From assembly GCF_018139645.1 (NCBI RefSeq), contig NZ_JAGSPM010000002.1:496001-560000 (forward strand): a stretch of 64,000 nt of DNA, in the 5' to 3' direction. Both the position numbers and the translations under genes were made by a program. Positions 44,488 through 53,342 of the stretch are shown here, piece by piece (position 1 is the stretch's first letter; the number at the start of each line of letters is the position of its first letter). The DNA comes from Affinundibacterium baiyunense (GTDB lineage: Bacteria > Pseudomonadota > Gammaproteobacteria > Burkholderiales > Burkholderiaceae_D). Below the pieces are notes generated by a model. It searched no databases and was not told the origin of the DNA. It saw only the letters and a list, made by a program, of their open reading frames with translations.

Positions 44488-46919
44488 TGCAACGTCAATG
44501 GGAAGCCTTGATCGAAGGCATGATCGAAGGTGTATTGCTGGTTGATCCCTTGCAGCTACATATTATTGCGGCAAATCGGTCGGCGCATAAATTGCTGGGC
44601 GCGCCAGCGAATAGCCTAATTGGTGCGCCTGTTGTTGAGTTAGCCTCATCGCCAGAAGATGTGTTTTTTTGGGAAGACGTGGCAGCTGGTTTATCAAACA
44701 ATATTTATTCTGAAACCTTATTAAAACGTTCGGATGACAGCATCGTGCACGTAGTGCGCCGCGTGAGTTTGGTGCATTTAGATATTGAAACGACACTGTA
44801 TGTGGTAGCAATTCGTGATCATACCGATCAGCGTCATGTCGAAACTGAACTTGAAAAATTGATTGCGGAATTGCGTGCGACCTTAGAATCGACCGCCGAC
44901 GGGATCTTAGTGACTGACCTCGATGGCGGCATACGCAGTTACAACCACTTATTTGCCAAGTTATGGAACCTTCCCGAGGAGTTATTGACGCAAAGAGCAG
45001 ACGCCGCGGTCTATGCGTGGATGGATCAATGCATCGTTGATGCGAGCCATTACAATGAACGCCTAGCGATCATTCGCCGTTCGCCTTTGTTGGAGTCAAG
45101 TGATGTGTTGGTGCTGCATTCCGGCAAAGTATTGGAGCGCGTGACGCTGCCGCAGTACGCACGTGGCAGACCGATTGGGCGCGTTTATTCTTTCCGAGAT
45201 ATTTCGCAACGGTTGGCAGATCAAGCACGGATTCAACTTGCTTCTAAGGTGTTTGAAGCCAGCACCGACGCGATTTTTATTACCGATCAAGATCAAAAAA
45301 TTATCACCATCAATCCAAGTTTCGAACGGCTCACGCAATTTGCTGAGAGCGATATGATGGGTTTGCGTATTGAACAGTTTTTACAGAACCAAAGCAACGC
45401 AGAGTTAATCAGAACTTTACAACGCGAATTAGATCTGCATGGATTTTGGGAAGGTGAAATTTGGAATCGACGTAAAGACGGACATGCTTATTTATGCATG
45501 ATTTCTTTGGTGCGTGTACACGATGAGCACGGCAGAGTGTTGCACACGATAGGCTTTTTTAAAGATCGTACAGAAAGCTATAACGCCAAACAAAAGATAG
45601 AAGAGCTAGCGTTTTCAGATGCCTTAACGGGTTTGCCAAATCGACTTTTGCTGGAAGAACGCATCAATCAATCGATTACGCATGCCAGTCGATCCAATGG
45701 TGAGTTTGCGCTGCTGTTTCTTGACCTCGATAATTTCAAGCAGATCAATGATTCTTTAGGTCATCCGTTTGGTGATCGCGTCTTGATTGAAGTGACCGAG
45801 CGTTTAAAAAATTGTCTGCGTCAAGTTGATACCGCAGCACGTTTGGGTGGTGACGAATTTGTCCTGCTACTACATCAAGCAAATGCAAGTGGCGCGGAGA
45901 TTTGTGCTCGTAGAGTGTTAGCGGATTTAGCTGCGCCATTTAGTTTGGATGGCATTCAATTTAGTGTGACCTGTAGTATTGGAATTGCGCTGTACCCTGC
46001 CGATGGTAGCAAAATCGAAGATTTGATTAAGAACGCTGATAGCGCGATGTATTACGTGAAGGAGCGCGGTCGGTCGGATTTCCGTTTCTATCAGCGTCAA
46101 ATGAATATCGGTTTGCTGTCGCGTATGAAGATTGATCATGCAATGCGACAGGCCTTAGAACATCAAGAGTTCCGCCTGTACTACCAACCTTTGTTTTGCT
46201 TAGAGACCAATCAAGTCTTTGGTGCTGAAGCTTTAATTCGCTGGTATGACAAAGATATGGGGGAAGTGAGCCCAGCTAAGTTTATTCCCATTGCGGAAGA
46301 AAGCGGTTTGATCGTCGCAATCGGAAATTGGGTGATCCACACCGCGATCGCACAAGCAGCGGCGTGGAACAAGGATGGACGACGACTGAGTATATCAGTC
46401 AACGTGTCTGCTTTACAGTTTCAACAAGCAAATTTTGTAGATAATCTGGCTAACGCCTTAGATGATGCACATCTCGATCCTAGTTGTATCGCTTTGGAGC
46501 TAACCGAGTCGATCTTGATTCGCGATGTCGAAGAAACGCTGAAGAAACTCAATGCGATTGCAAAGCTCGGTGTCAGAATGTCGATTGATGATTTCGGCAC
46601 CGGCTATTCGAGTCTCAGCTATTTAAAGCGCTTCCCGATACACAAACTAAAGATTGATCGTTCTTTCATCATGAATTTGACGAAAGATGAAAGTGATGTT
46701 GCCATCGTGACCGCGATTATTAGCTTGGCACATGCTTTAAAGCTCGCGGTGATCGCGGAAGGCGTCGAAACACAAGAGCAAAAAGACCTGCTATGTCAGT
46801 TAAGTTGTAATGAGATTCAAGGATTTTTGATTGCTAAAGCACTCAATCCGCATGAGTTTGAAGCGAGATTTTTGCAGAGCGAAACGGCGTTAGAACAAGC
46901 GAGTATTGTGAAGCCGTGA
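44484..46919 (+). CDS. PAS-GGDEF-EAL bifunctional c-di-GMP protein
   Basis: 811 residues, cytoplasmic. Three PAS-type domains (about 10-115, 130-240 and 250-375, the last with EASTDAIFITDQDQKIITIN) are followed by GGDEF with an intact LGGDEF near residue 455 and an RxxD inhibitory site (RQVD) five residues before it. The EAL domain starts with GAEALIRW near 580 and retains ELTESILIRD, MSIDDFGTGYSSLSYLKRFP, LKIDRSF and AEGVETQEQ, so both synthesis and hydrolysis appear possible. It overlaps the HD-GYP gene by four bases. The PAS cofactors, if any, are not identifiable here. Confidence 0.94.
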   Translation: MMQRQWEALIEGMIEGVLLVDPLQLHIIAANRSAHKLLGAPANSLIGAPVVELASSPEDVFFWEDVAAGLSNNIYSETLLKRSDDSIVHVVRRVSLVHLDIETTLYVVAIRDHTDQRHVETELEKLIAELRATLESTADGILVTDLDGGIRSYNHLFAKLWNLPEELLTQRADAAVYAWMDQCIVDASHYNERLAIIRRSPLLESSDVLVLHSGKVLERVTLPQYARGRPIGRVYSFRDISQRLADQARIQLASKVFEASTDAIFITDQDQKIITINPSFERLTQFAESDMMGLRIEQFLQNQSNAELIRTLQRELDLHGFWEGEIWNRRKDGHAYLCMISLVRVHDEHGRVLHTIGFFKDRTESYNAKQKIEELAFSDALTGLPNRLLLEERINQSITHASRSNGEFALLFLDLDNFKQINDSLGHPFGDRVLIEVTERLKNCLRQVDTAARLGGDEFVLLLHQANASGAEICARRVLADLAAPFSLDGIQFSVTCSIGIALYPADGSKIEDLIKNADSAMYYVKERGRSDFRFYQRQMNIGLLSRMKIDHAMRQALEHQEFRLYYQPLFCLETNQVFGAEALIRWYDKDMGEVSPAKFIPIAEESGLIVAIGNWVIHTAIAQAAAWNKDGRRLSISVNVSALQFQQANFVDNLANALDDAHLDPSCIALELTESILIRDVEETLKKLNAIAKLGVRMSIDDFGTGYSSLSYLKRFPIHKLKIDRSFIMNLTKDESDVAIVTAIISLAHALKLAVIAEGVETQEQKDLLCQLSCNEIQGFLIAKALNPHEFEARFLQSETALEQASIVKP

Positions 46920-47189
46920 ACGAGTTTCTTTGCTTGTGATCGCTGCTTTTGATCGCTTTTTGTGGTTTGCCACTTCGGTTCTTTTGCCATTTTGCTCGCC
47001 CTAGTCGTCGCCAACTTCGCCACAAATTTCGTCATCAGCGTCTGCATACCGTAAATATTATGGACATTCACGTCATCCTGCGTGGATTTGTCGTTACACT
47101 ATTGCTTTGTTATTTCAATATGTATTTTGCTTTTTTGTTTTAAAAGCATTGATCGATTATTCACTTACTTAAATGAAGGATTTCTTCGC

Positions 47190-48704
47190 ATGAAAAAAAG
47201 TTCAGTTGCGCTCGCCGTTGTCGCCGCCCTAGCGATTGCTTATCCGGCCGCTTCATGGGTGACCGGAAAACGTCTGGAAACCAAGCTGACACAAGCCGAT
47301 AAAAAGGATGTTTTGTTTAGCAATTTTAAAATTGTGAAGCAAACCTATACACGCGGAATTTTCTCATCAAAGCAAGAGAGTACGATTGAATTTGATGTAG
47401 CGAGCATGTCACCAGTAGCAGCGCCTATGAGTTTGCAAGATCAAGGTGCACAGGGTGAACAAGATGCTGCTGATCCGCAAGTGGCGCTCGACGAACAACA
47501 GGCAATGCCAGCCCCCAAATTAATCAAGCCTTTGCAGTTTCAAGTCGTGAACTACATTCAGCATGGACCAGTTCCAGCGATCTTTGGCGTGGCGGCTGGC
47601 AAGATAGAAACCGAATTTGTGCTCGATGCGACGACTAAGGAAGAGATCAAACGTATTTTTGGCGACAAAAAATTCTTGGAAATTCGCACCATTTTGAATT
47701 ACGGTGGTGGTGGTAAATTGCAGATTAGTAGCCCTGCTGTGAATACCACAGTTGGAATGAATCAAGACAAATTGGATTGGAAAGGCGTCAATTTGGAAGT
47801 CGCTTTTGATGCTGCTTACAAAAAATTGAAGTTCGATTTGTATTCTGCAGGATTGGATGTGTTGGCCGCTAAAGGCGCAACCTCAGTAAAAGTCGGCGAG
47901 ATCAAAATGCAAGGTGATGCAGAGCGCATCTATCCAGACGGCTTTATCTATCTCGGCACCTCAAAAGCGAGCATCGCGTCTATGAGTTTCTCAAACGCAC
48001 AAGCCGCAAACAAAGGCTTCAGCATTAAAGACATTAGTTTGGAAAGTACGACAAGCGCGAAGAATGATTTATTGGATTCTGGCTTAAAGTTTGGCATCGC
48101 CAACATCACGATGAACGATACGCAAATCGGTAATTTTCACTACGATTATTCATTGCAACGCTTGCATGGTCCGAGCGTGAATAAATTATTTATTGAATTG
48201 TCGACTATCGATCAATATAAAAATGATCCACAAAAAATGCTAGAAATGCAGAAGCAGTGGAAAGAATATGGCATAGAAATTTTGAAACATAATCCAGTGA
48301 TCTCACTTGATCGACTCAGTCTAACTGGTAAGAATGGTGAGTTTAAGGCCTCTGCAAAATTCCAGTTTAACGGTGTGCAAGCGCAAGACTTTGATAATCC
48401 TATGCTGCTTTTATCAAAAATCGAAAGCGCAGGTGAAGTCAGCTTGGCCGATGCGATGATCGATGATTTGATTGATGGTAGCCAGACTGATCCTGATGCA
48501 CGCGCAATGATGCGCAGCCAATACTATGCGCAGATTGATGCATGGGAAAAAGAAGGTTTCTTGAAACGTGAAGGTAAAGTTTTGAATTCTAAAATCAGTT
48601 GGAAGAATGGGCAGCTAATGGTGAATGGCAAGGCATTCCCACCAAAACCAGCTGTTGATCCAGCCGCACTTGGCGCAGAAGCTGCACCGATGGAAATGCG
48701 ATAA
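47190..48704 (+). CDS. DUF945 (YdgA) family exported protein
   Basis: 504 residues from the ATG at 47190, where MKKSSVALAVVAALAIAYPA is a signal peptide or signal anchor; the longer frame from 47082 is not supported. AAGGA lies about ten bases upstream. The mature part has the DUF945 pattern: a repeated beta-rich body, starting with GKRLETKLTQADKK and later MQGDAERIYPDGFIYLG. An acidic, glutamine-rich insert (about 80-105: DQGAQGEQDAADPQVALDEQ) interrupts it. DUF945 proteins are inner-membrane-linked periplasmic proteins, some required for motility in E. coli; the mechanism is not known. Confidence 0.85.
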   Translation: MKKSSVALAVVAALAIAYPAASWVTGKRLETKLTQADKKDVLFSNFKIVKQTYTRGIFSSKQESTIEFDVASMSPVAAPMSLQDQGAQGEQDAADPQVALDEQQAMPAPKLIKPLQFQVVNYIQHGPVPAIFGVAAGKIETEFVLDATTKEEIKRIFGDKKFLEIRTILNYGGGGKLQISSPAVNTTVGMNQDKLDWKGVNLEVAFDAAYKKLKFDLYSAGLDVLAAKGATSVKVGEIKMQGDAERIYPDGFIYLGTSKASIASMSFSNAQAANKGFSIKDISLESTTSAKNDLLDSGLKFGIANITMNDTQIGNFHYDYSLQRLHGPSVNKLFIELSTIDQYKNDPQKMLEMQKQWKEYGIEILKHNPVISLDRLSLTGKNGEFKASAKFQFNGVQAQDFDNPMLLLSKIESAGEVSLADAMIDDLIDGSQTDPDARAMMRSQYYAQIDAWEKEGFLKREGKVLNSKISWKNGQLMVNGKAFPPKPAVDPAALGAEAAPMEMR

Positions 48705-48793
48705 CAGTGTGTTTGAAATTTGCTGGCTAGTTGATCGCCATTGAGAGCGCTTGAAGTTATCTCTCAATGAATAAGTTGTTCGATGAAGCATAA

Positions 48794-48829
48794 AAAAAGA
48801 GCTAGAGTCCTAGGACTCCAGCTCTTTTT
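48794..48829. terminator. Bidirectional terminator between DUF945 and POT genes
   Basis: A 17-base imperfect stem (GAGCT-A-GAGTCC with GGACTC-C-AGCTC, centre TA at 48811-48812), with an A-run before and a T-run after, placed between convergent genes. Confidence 0.88.
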
Positions 48830-48919
48830 CTTTGTTCCACCTTAACAGAAAAACGGAAGTCCTTCTGTGTTCGGTGGATATTTTCTTACTTTATTACTTG
48901 AGACGATTAGCGTTTCAGC

Positions 48920-50428
48920 TTACTTCACACCATGCATCAACTTCTGCATCAAAGGTGCAATTAAGAACAAGACAATACCAGCGCCTAACAATGAATAGAA
49001 ACCGAAGGTGTAACCGCTCAATGCAGAAGCGACTGACATACCGCTATCACCACTCACGTGGCTGGCAAAAATACCAGACAAGTTGTTACCGATACCTGTT
49101 GATAAGAACCAACCACCCATGCCCAAGCCAACCAAGCGTACTGGTGCTAATTTTGTCACCATCGACAAGCCGATTGGAGACAAGCACAATTCACCGATGG
49201 ATTGAATGACGTAGACCATGAACAAAGTCCAGAATGGAATTTTGCTATTGTCATCGACCAAGAATGTTAGCGCGTACATTAACAAACCAAACGCTAGAGC
49301 ATTACCGATCAAACCGAGGCCAAACTTACGTGGAATCGATGGATTCAAATTACGACGACCCAACATCACCCAGATAGCTGCAACGATTGGTGCGAAACCA
49401 ATAATCGCTAAGGAGTTCACGCTTTGGAACCATGCAGTTGGGAATACGAAACCGCCCAAGTTACGATCCACAATGTTCTCAGCCAAGAACGTGAAAGAAC
49501 TGCCTGCTTGTTCAAAGAACATCCAGAACAAAATATTGAATGTAAAGATCAATAACATCGCGATGACTTTGTCGCGCGCTACTTTACCGTTACGAATACC
49601 TTCAATCATTAACATTACCGCCAAGCCGATGAACAATAACGTCAAAATACCTTGCAATTTTGCAGCGCCCATAGACAGCAAGAAGTACGCAACAGGAATT
49701 ACGCACAAGCCACCAAGCGCAACGTAGATGACGCGAGACATGCCTTCCGTACCTTCTGTTGGTGCACCAATACCTTTTAATGTACGACGACCAATCGCAA
49801 ACCAGATCAAACTCAATAACATCCCGATACCAGCAGCGATGAACACGATCTTGTACGCAGGTGTATCGCCAGTGCTGAATACTTTTTGCGCTAAGAATTG
49901 TGTGAAAATTGGTGCCAAGAAACCACCAACATTGATACCCATGTAGAAAATAGTAAAACCAGAATCACGACGTGTATCACCGATGCTGTACAACTTGCCG
50001 ACCATGGTTGAAATATTTGGTTTGAATAAGCCGTTACCAATAATAATCGTTGCCAAGCCAAGTTTAAAAATCTCTTCATTCGGGATAGAAATCATGAACA
50101 AACCGGATGCCATAAAGACCGCACCGATTAAGATAGAACGCTGATAACCAATTACGCGATCTGCCACATAACCACCGAACAAAGCTGCTGCGTACACCAA
50201 GGCGAGATAGGAACCATAGGTCAAATTCGCTGCCGCTTGGCCGGAACCGTCACCTTTATAAAACTGCTCGACGATGTAGAGTACCAAGGCCCAACGAATA
50301 CCATAGAACGCGAAACGCTCCCAGAATTCGGACATGAATAACATCCAGAGTGGAGCAGGATGCCCCATGATTTGTTTAAACTCTGGAATTGGGGTCTCTT
50401 GACCCGGTGTGATTGCAGCACCGCTCAT
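48920..50428 (-). CDS. POT family proton-dependent oligopeptide symporter
   Basis: 502 residues with 12-14 hydrophobic segments. The proton-coupling signature ExxERFxYYG appears as SEFWERFAFYGIR, and PTR2 landmarks GGYVADRVIGYQRSILIGA and GNGLFKPNISTMVG follow; FYMGINVGGFLAP completes the pattern. It imports di- and tripeptides with protons. AGGAGA lies about nine bases before the ATG. In context it may use products of the two secreted M28 peptidases and the metalloprotease elsewhere in the window; that link is only an idea. It lies downstream of the MATE gene on the same strand but is 396 bases away, so it has its own promoter. Confidence 0.94.
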   Translation of the reverse strand: MSGAAITPGQETPIPEFKQIMGHPAPLWMLFMSEFWERFAFYGIRWALVLYIVEQFYKGDGSGQAAANLTYGSYLALVYAAALFGGYVADRVIGYQRSILIGAVFMASGLFMISIPNEEIFKLGLATIIIGNGLFKPNISTMVGKLYSIGDTRRDSGFTIFYMGINVGGFLAPIFTQFLAQKVFSTGDTPAYKIVFIAAGIGMLLSLIWFAIGRRTLKGIGAPTEGTEGMSRVIYVALGGLCVIPVAYFLLSMGAAKLQGILTLLFIGLAVMLMIEGIRNGKVARDKVIAMLLIFTFNILFWMFFEQAGSSFTFLAENIVDRNLGGFVFPTAWFQSVNSLAIIGFAPIVAAIWVMLGRRNLNPSIPRKFGLGLIGNALAFGLLMYALTFLVDDNSKIPFWTLFMVYVIQSIGELCLSPIGLSMVTKLAPVRLVGLGMGGWFLSTGIGNNLSGIFASHVSGDSGMSVASALSGYTFGFYSLLGAGIVLFLIAPLMQKLMHGVK

Positions 50429-50824
50429 GCAATTTTCTCCTGTTTATATTTTGCAAAACATTTGTTGAATTTATTAAAAGCTTAGATTTCCGTTGAAATG
50501 GCTAGGCTTTCCCATTCGCCAGACAAGATCGACTGTATTCTTAGCTTGTAAAAAATACAGGGATTTTCAACGACGGTGCATTCTAAACTAGAAATGGGCG
50601 CAGTGAGACCAATTTGTCGTATGTAGGAAAGGAAGATTTGTTGCGCATTGCCGCAATTTTCTGCGCTTCTATTCAATCGATTTGTATATTTTGCTAATCG
50701 CTTGGATAGGATGGAAATGTATTAAAAGAAATGTCTTTATGAAAACGTGGCGAGCATCATATTAGAAAGCCAACTACTTCTCTGTCTGATTTAGCGCCAT
50801 TGAAAAGATGCGGAAAACACCAAG
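50429..50824. other. Intergenic region, nothing recognised
   Basis: 396 AT-rich bases upstream of the POT gene and downstream of the MATE gene, both on the minus strand. It should hold the POT promoter. The short minus-strand ORF in it (50482-50676) is not supported. No terminator for the MATE gene was recognised. Confidence 0.4.
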
Positions 50825-52177
50825 TTAATGGTTAAGTGCTTGCTGCTCTAACTTACCTAAAACCCGAAAACACAAATAGACGCCAGCAATTCCGAACAAC
50901 ACTACGCCAAGTCCGTAACCAGCAATCACACCACGCGCACCAAACCATAGACCACCAAACCAAACGAATGGAATGACGCCTAGTGTGGATCGACCCCAAT
51001 TTAGCATGGTCGAGTACAAGGGATAACCTAGATTATTAAATGCTGCATTGGCGACGAATAAGCTACCGTTAAATAGAAAACTGCCAGCAACAAAAACACA
51101 AAAGAACACAATCACATCAGCGGCAACGCCCTGCGCATCGAAGGCACGGGCAATCAGGTGACTAAAGATTGCTAACAAAAACCAGACAATCAGGACGTAG
51201 ATCAGCGTTAATTTCAAACTATCGCGCATGGTTGAGCGTAAGCGGTCGAAGCGTTTGGCACCAAGATTTTGTCCCAAGATTGGGCCGACCGCACCAGATA
51301 ACGCAAATAGCCCAGCAAACGCCATTGGAATTAAACGCGAAACAACCGCCCAACCAGCTACCGCTTGATCGCCATACTTCGCAATTACGGAGGTGACTGC
51401 CGCATTTCCAACAGGCGTGGCAACGTTAGTTAAGATGGCAGGAATGCCGATCGTGGCGAAGGCTTTTGCCCCGCGACGAAAAACCGCTGGCTCTGGTTTG
51501 CTATAAAAGCGATGGCTTAAAAAGATGCTGTATGCACCAATACTGACTAAAACAAGGCGCGCCAATACATTCGCAAAAGCAGCACCATCTAAGCCAAGAT
51601 TCAAGCTAAAGATAAACAAAGGATCGAGGATTGCGGTTGCGAAAGCGGCCCCCAAAGTCACGTACATCGCACCTTTACCATCACCCAGCGCACGCAATAA
51701 GGCGCTTAACCCCATGCCTACACTAATTAACGGAATTGATGGCAGTACGAATTGGCAAAAGCGCTTGGCAAGCGATGCAGTTTCTGATTGCGCACCAAGT
51801 AGCGTGAGTAAGCTATCGAGCAAGGGGTAGGTAATGATGGTAAGGAATACTGAAATGACAGCAATTAAAATCAAGGATGTGCCAGCAAACTGGCGCGCTA
51901 ATTCATTGTCACCGCTGCCGATGGCGCGCGATACGGTTGCGGTAGTCGCAATCGATAAGCCAATTGCAATCGAGGTATGAAAGAATAGTAGAGTACTTGC
52001 ATACCCTATCGCTGCGGCGAGTTCAGGTTTGCCCAACTGGGAGATGTAGAGCAGGTTTAACACATCGACTAAAAACACAGCAATTAATCCTATCGAACCA
52101 GTCGCAGTCATATTAATGACGTGGCGCATGGTTGAGCCTTGTACAAATTTTCCGTGTATCGTTGGGGTACTGGTCAT
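50825..52177 (-). CDS. MATE family efflux transporter
   Basis: 450 residues, about twelve hydrophobic helices in two related halves. The N-terminus GKFVQGSTMRHVINMTATGS fits the family, so the first ATG is kept although its Shine-Dalgarno is poor; an internal ATG at residue 17 has AAGG upstream. Family features include GSIGLIAVFLVDVLNLLYIS and, in the second half, ATPVGNAAVTSVIAKYG. It should export cationic drugs or metabolites with sodium or protons. The solute-binding gene ends 43 bases upstream on the same strand, so the two may be co-transcribed. Confidence 0.9.
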   Translation of the reverse strand: MTSTPTIHGKFVQGSTMRHVINMTATGSIGLIAVFLVDVLNLLYISQLGKPELAAAIGYASTLLFFHTSIAIGLSIATTATVSRAIGSGDNELARQFAGTSLILIAVISVFLTIITYPLLDSLLTLLGAQSETASLAKRFCQFVLPSIPLISVGMGLSALLRALGDGKGAMYVTLGAAFATAILDPLFIFSLNLGLDGAAFANVLARLVLVSIGAYSIFLSHRFYSKPEPAVFRRGAKAFATIGIPAILTNVATPVGNAAVTSVIAKYGDQAVAGWAVVSRLIPMAFAGLFALSGAVGPILGQNLGAKRFDRLRSTMRDSLKLTLIYVLIVWFLLAIFSHLIARAFDAQGVAADVIVFFCVFVAGSFLFNGSLFVANAAFNNLGYPLYSTMLNWGRSTLGVIPFVWFGGLWFGARGVIAGYGLGVVLFGIAGVYLCFRVLGKLEQQALNH

Positions 52178-52220
52178 GACATCATCTGCCTACACAACAT
52201 GAAGTCGCCAGTGTAACGGA

Positions 52221-53009
52221 TTAATCCAATATTGTTGTTTGGACGGGCGGAATCACGCCTTCTTTGCGTCCTTTTGAAACGGCTTGACTGATACGATTAA
52301 GTAAAGCTTGATTGTGGGGATTGATGCGCATGGCAAAATGGTTATTTACAATCGCAATTGGTTTAGGTAAGACACAAAAGTTGGTTTGATTGGCTGCGTG
52401 AGTTGCTTGGTTGAGTGCCGCATATTTTTGATTGAGAGATGCTTGCATATCGCGTTGATTTCCGGTGACGCCATACCAAACGATCGCATCCATGCGTTTT
52501 GCCATTAGCTTTTTTAAGCGAGAGATACCGGCGCCAACGTCGTCTTCAACTTTAAATAGAACACCCATTTGCCGATCAAAATCTTCACCAGCGCTGGTGC
52601 CGCGCACGATACCGATGAGTTTTCCCTTGAGGTCTTGAATGCTGTCAAATTTGAAGGTGGCATCGCATCGTGTAATTAACCAGTTGCCGTTGGCATTGAT
52701 TGGTTCTGAAAACGCATAGCGTTGCGCGCGATCCTTGGTGTAGGACATTCCCATTAACAAGATATCTTGGTGTAGGGCGTTATCCAGCGCACGTTTCCAT
52801 GGAACTCGTTTGACTTCAAAACGTATTTGGAGCGTTTTCTCTATGTAATTGAGTAAATCACGACTGGTTTTGTTGAGCGCGAGAGGTCTGCCATCTTTAT
52901 CAAATTCTTCGATGGTTTGTAGCTGCACAATTTCTTGGGCATGTGAGAGACCGCTAAGATGCAAACTTAGTACGACGATGCAGCAGCGAAGAGCGGTCTG
53001 GAAACTCAT
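52221..53009 (-). CDS. Periplasmic solute-binding protein (SBP_bac_3-like), no ABC partners
   Basis: 262 residues with a signal peptide (CCIVVLSLHLSGLSHA). The mature protein has the type-3 fold: IEEFDKDGRPLALNKTSRDL, ALHQDILLMGMSYTKDRAQR, FSEPINANGNWLI and a hinge region LKGKLIGIVRGTSAGEDF. Many stand-alone members in betaproteobacteria lack permease and ATPase genes, and none is nearby here; these may serve as amino-acid sensors or unidentified receptors. Cys residues (CDATF and FCVLP) may form a disulfide. It precedes the MATE gene by 43 bases. Confidence 0.8.
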   Translation of the reverse strand: MSFQTALRCCIVVLSLHLSGLSHAQEIVQLQTIEEFDKDGRPLALNKTSRDLLNYIEKTLQIRFEVKRVPWKRALDNALHQDILLMGMSYTKDRAQRYAFSEPINANGNWLITRCDATFKFDSIQDLKGKLIGIVRGTSAGEDFDRQMGVLFKVEDDVGAGISRLKKLMAKRMDAIVWYGVTGNQRDMQASLNQKYAALNQATHAANQTNFCVLPKPIAIVNNHFAMRINPHNQALLNRISQAVSKGRKEGVIPPVQTTILD

Positions 53010-53342
53010 AGCACTTAAGTCTCGGATTTGATAATTGATTGTAGCAAAGCCTCTAGTAATGCCAACTATTTGTCTGCATAAATATTGTATAAATCATTTT
53101 GATGTTGCTTATCCGTCGGTTTTTTAGATTGGTTAGATTTTTTGTTATGCTGTTTAATGATGTTGAATCCGAGTATTGAGAATGTGTGCTTTCGATCGAA
53201 TTGATCTATTTGATCAAAATAGAAGTAATCAAATTGCAGCAAAACGAATGTAAATCGACGCAACTAATTGCAGTACTTGGGTGTCTAATCAAGCTAACTT
53301 AAGTTCCGACCAACGCTCTTTATTTTGCTTAAAGGACTTCTT
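53010..53342. other. Intergenic region with phased GATC sites
   Basis: 333 AT-rich bases between divergent genes. No gene or terminator was seen. Three GATC tetramers start at 53195, 53204 and 53213, exactly nine bases apart. Confidence 0.4.

Noticed and set aside
47082..47189. Longer N-terminus for the DUF945 protein
   Set aside because: The first 36 codons form an unrelated hydrophobic stretch; the ATG at 47190 starts a proper signal sequence and has AAGGA upstream.
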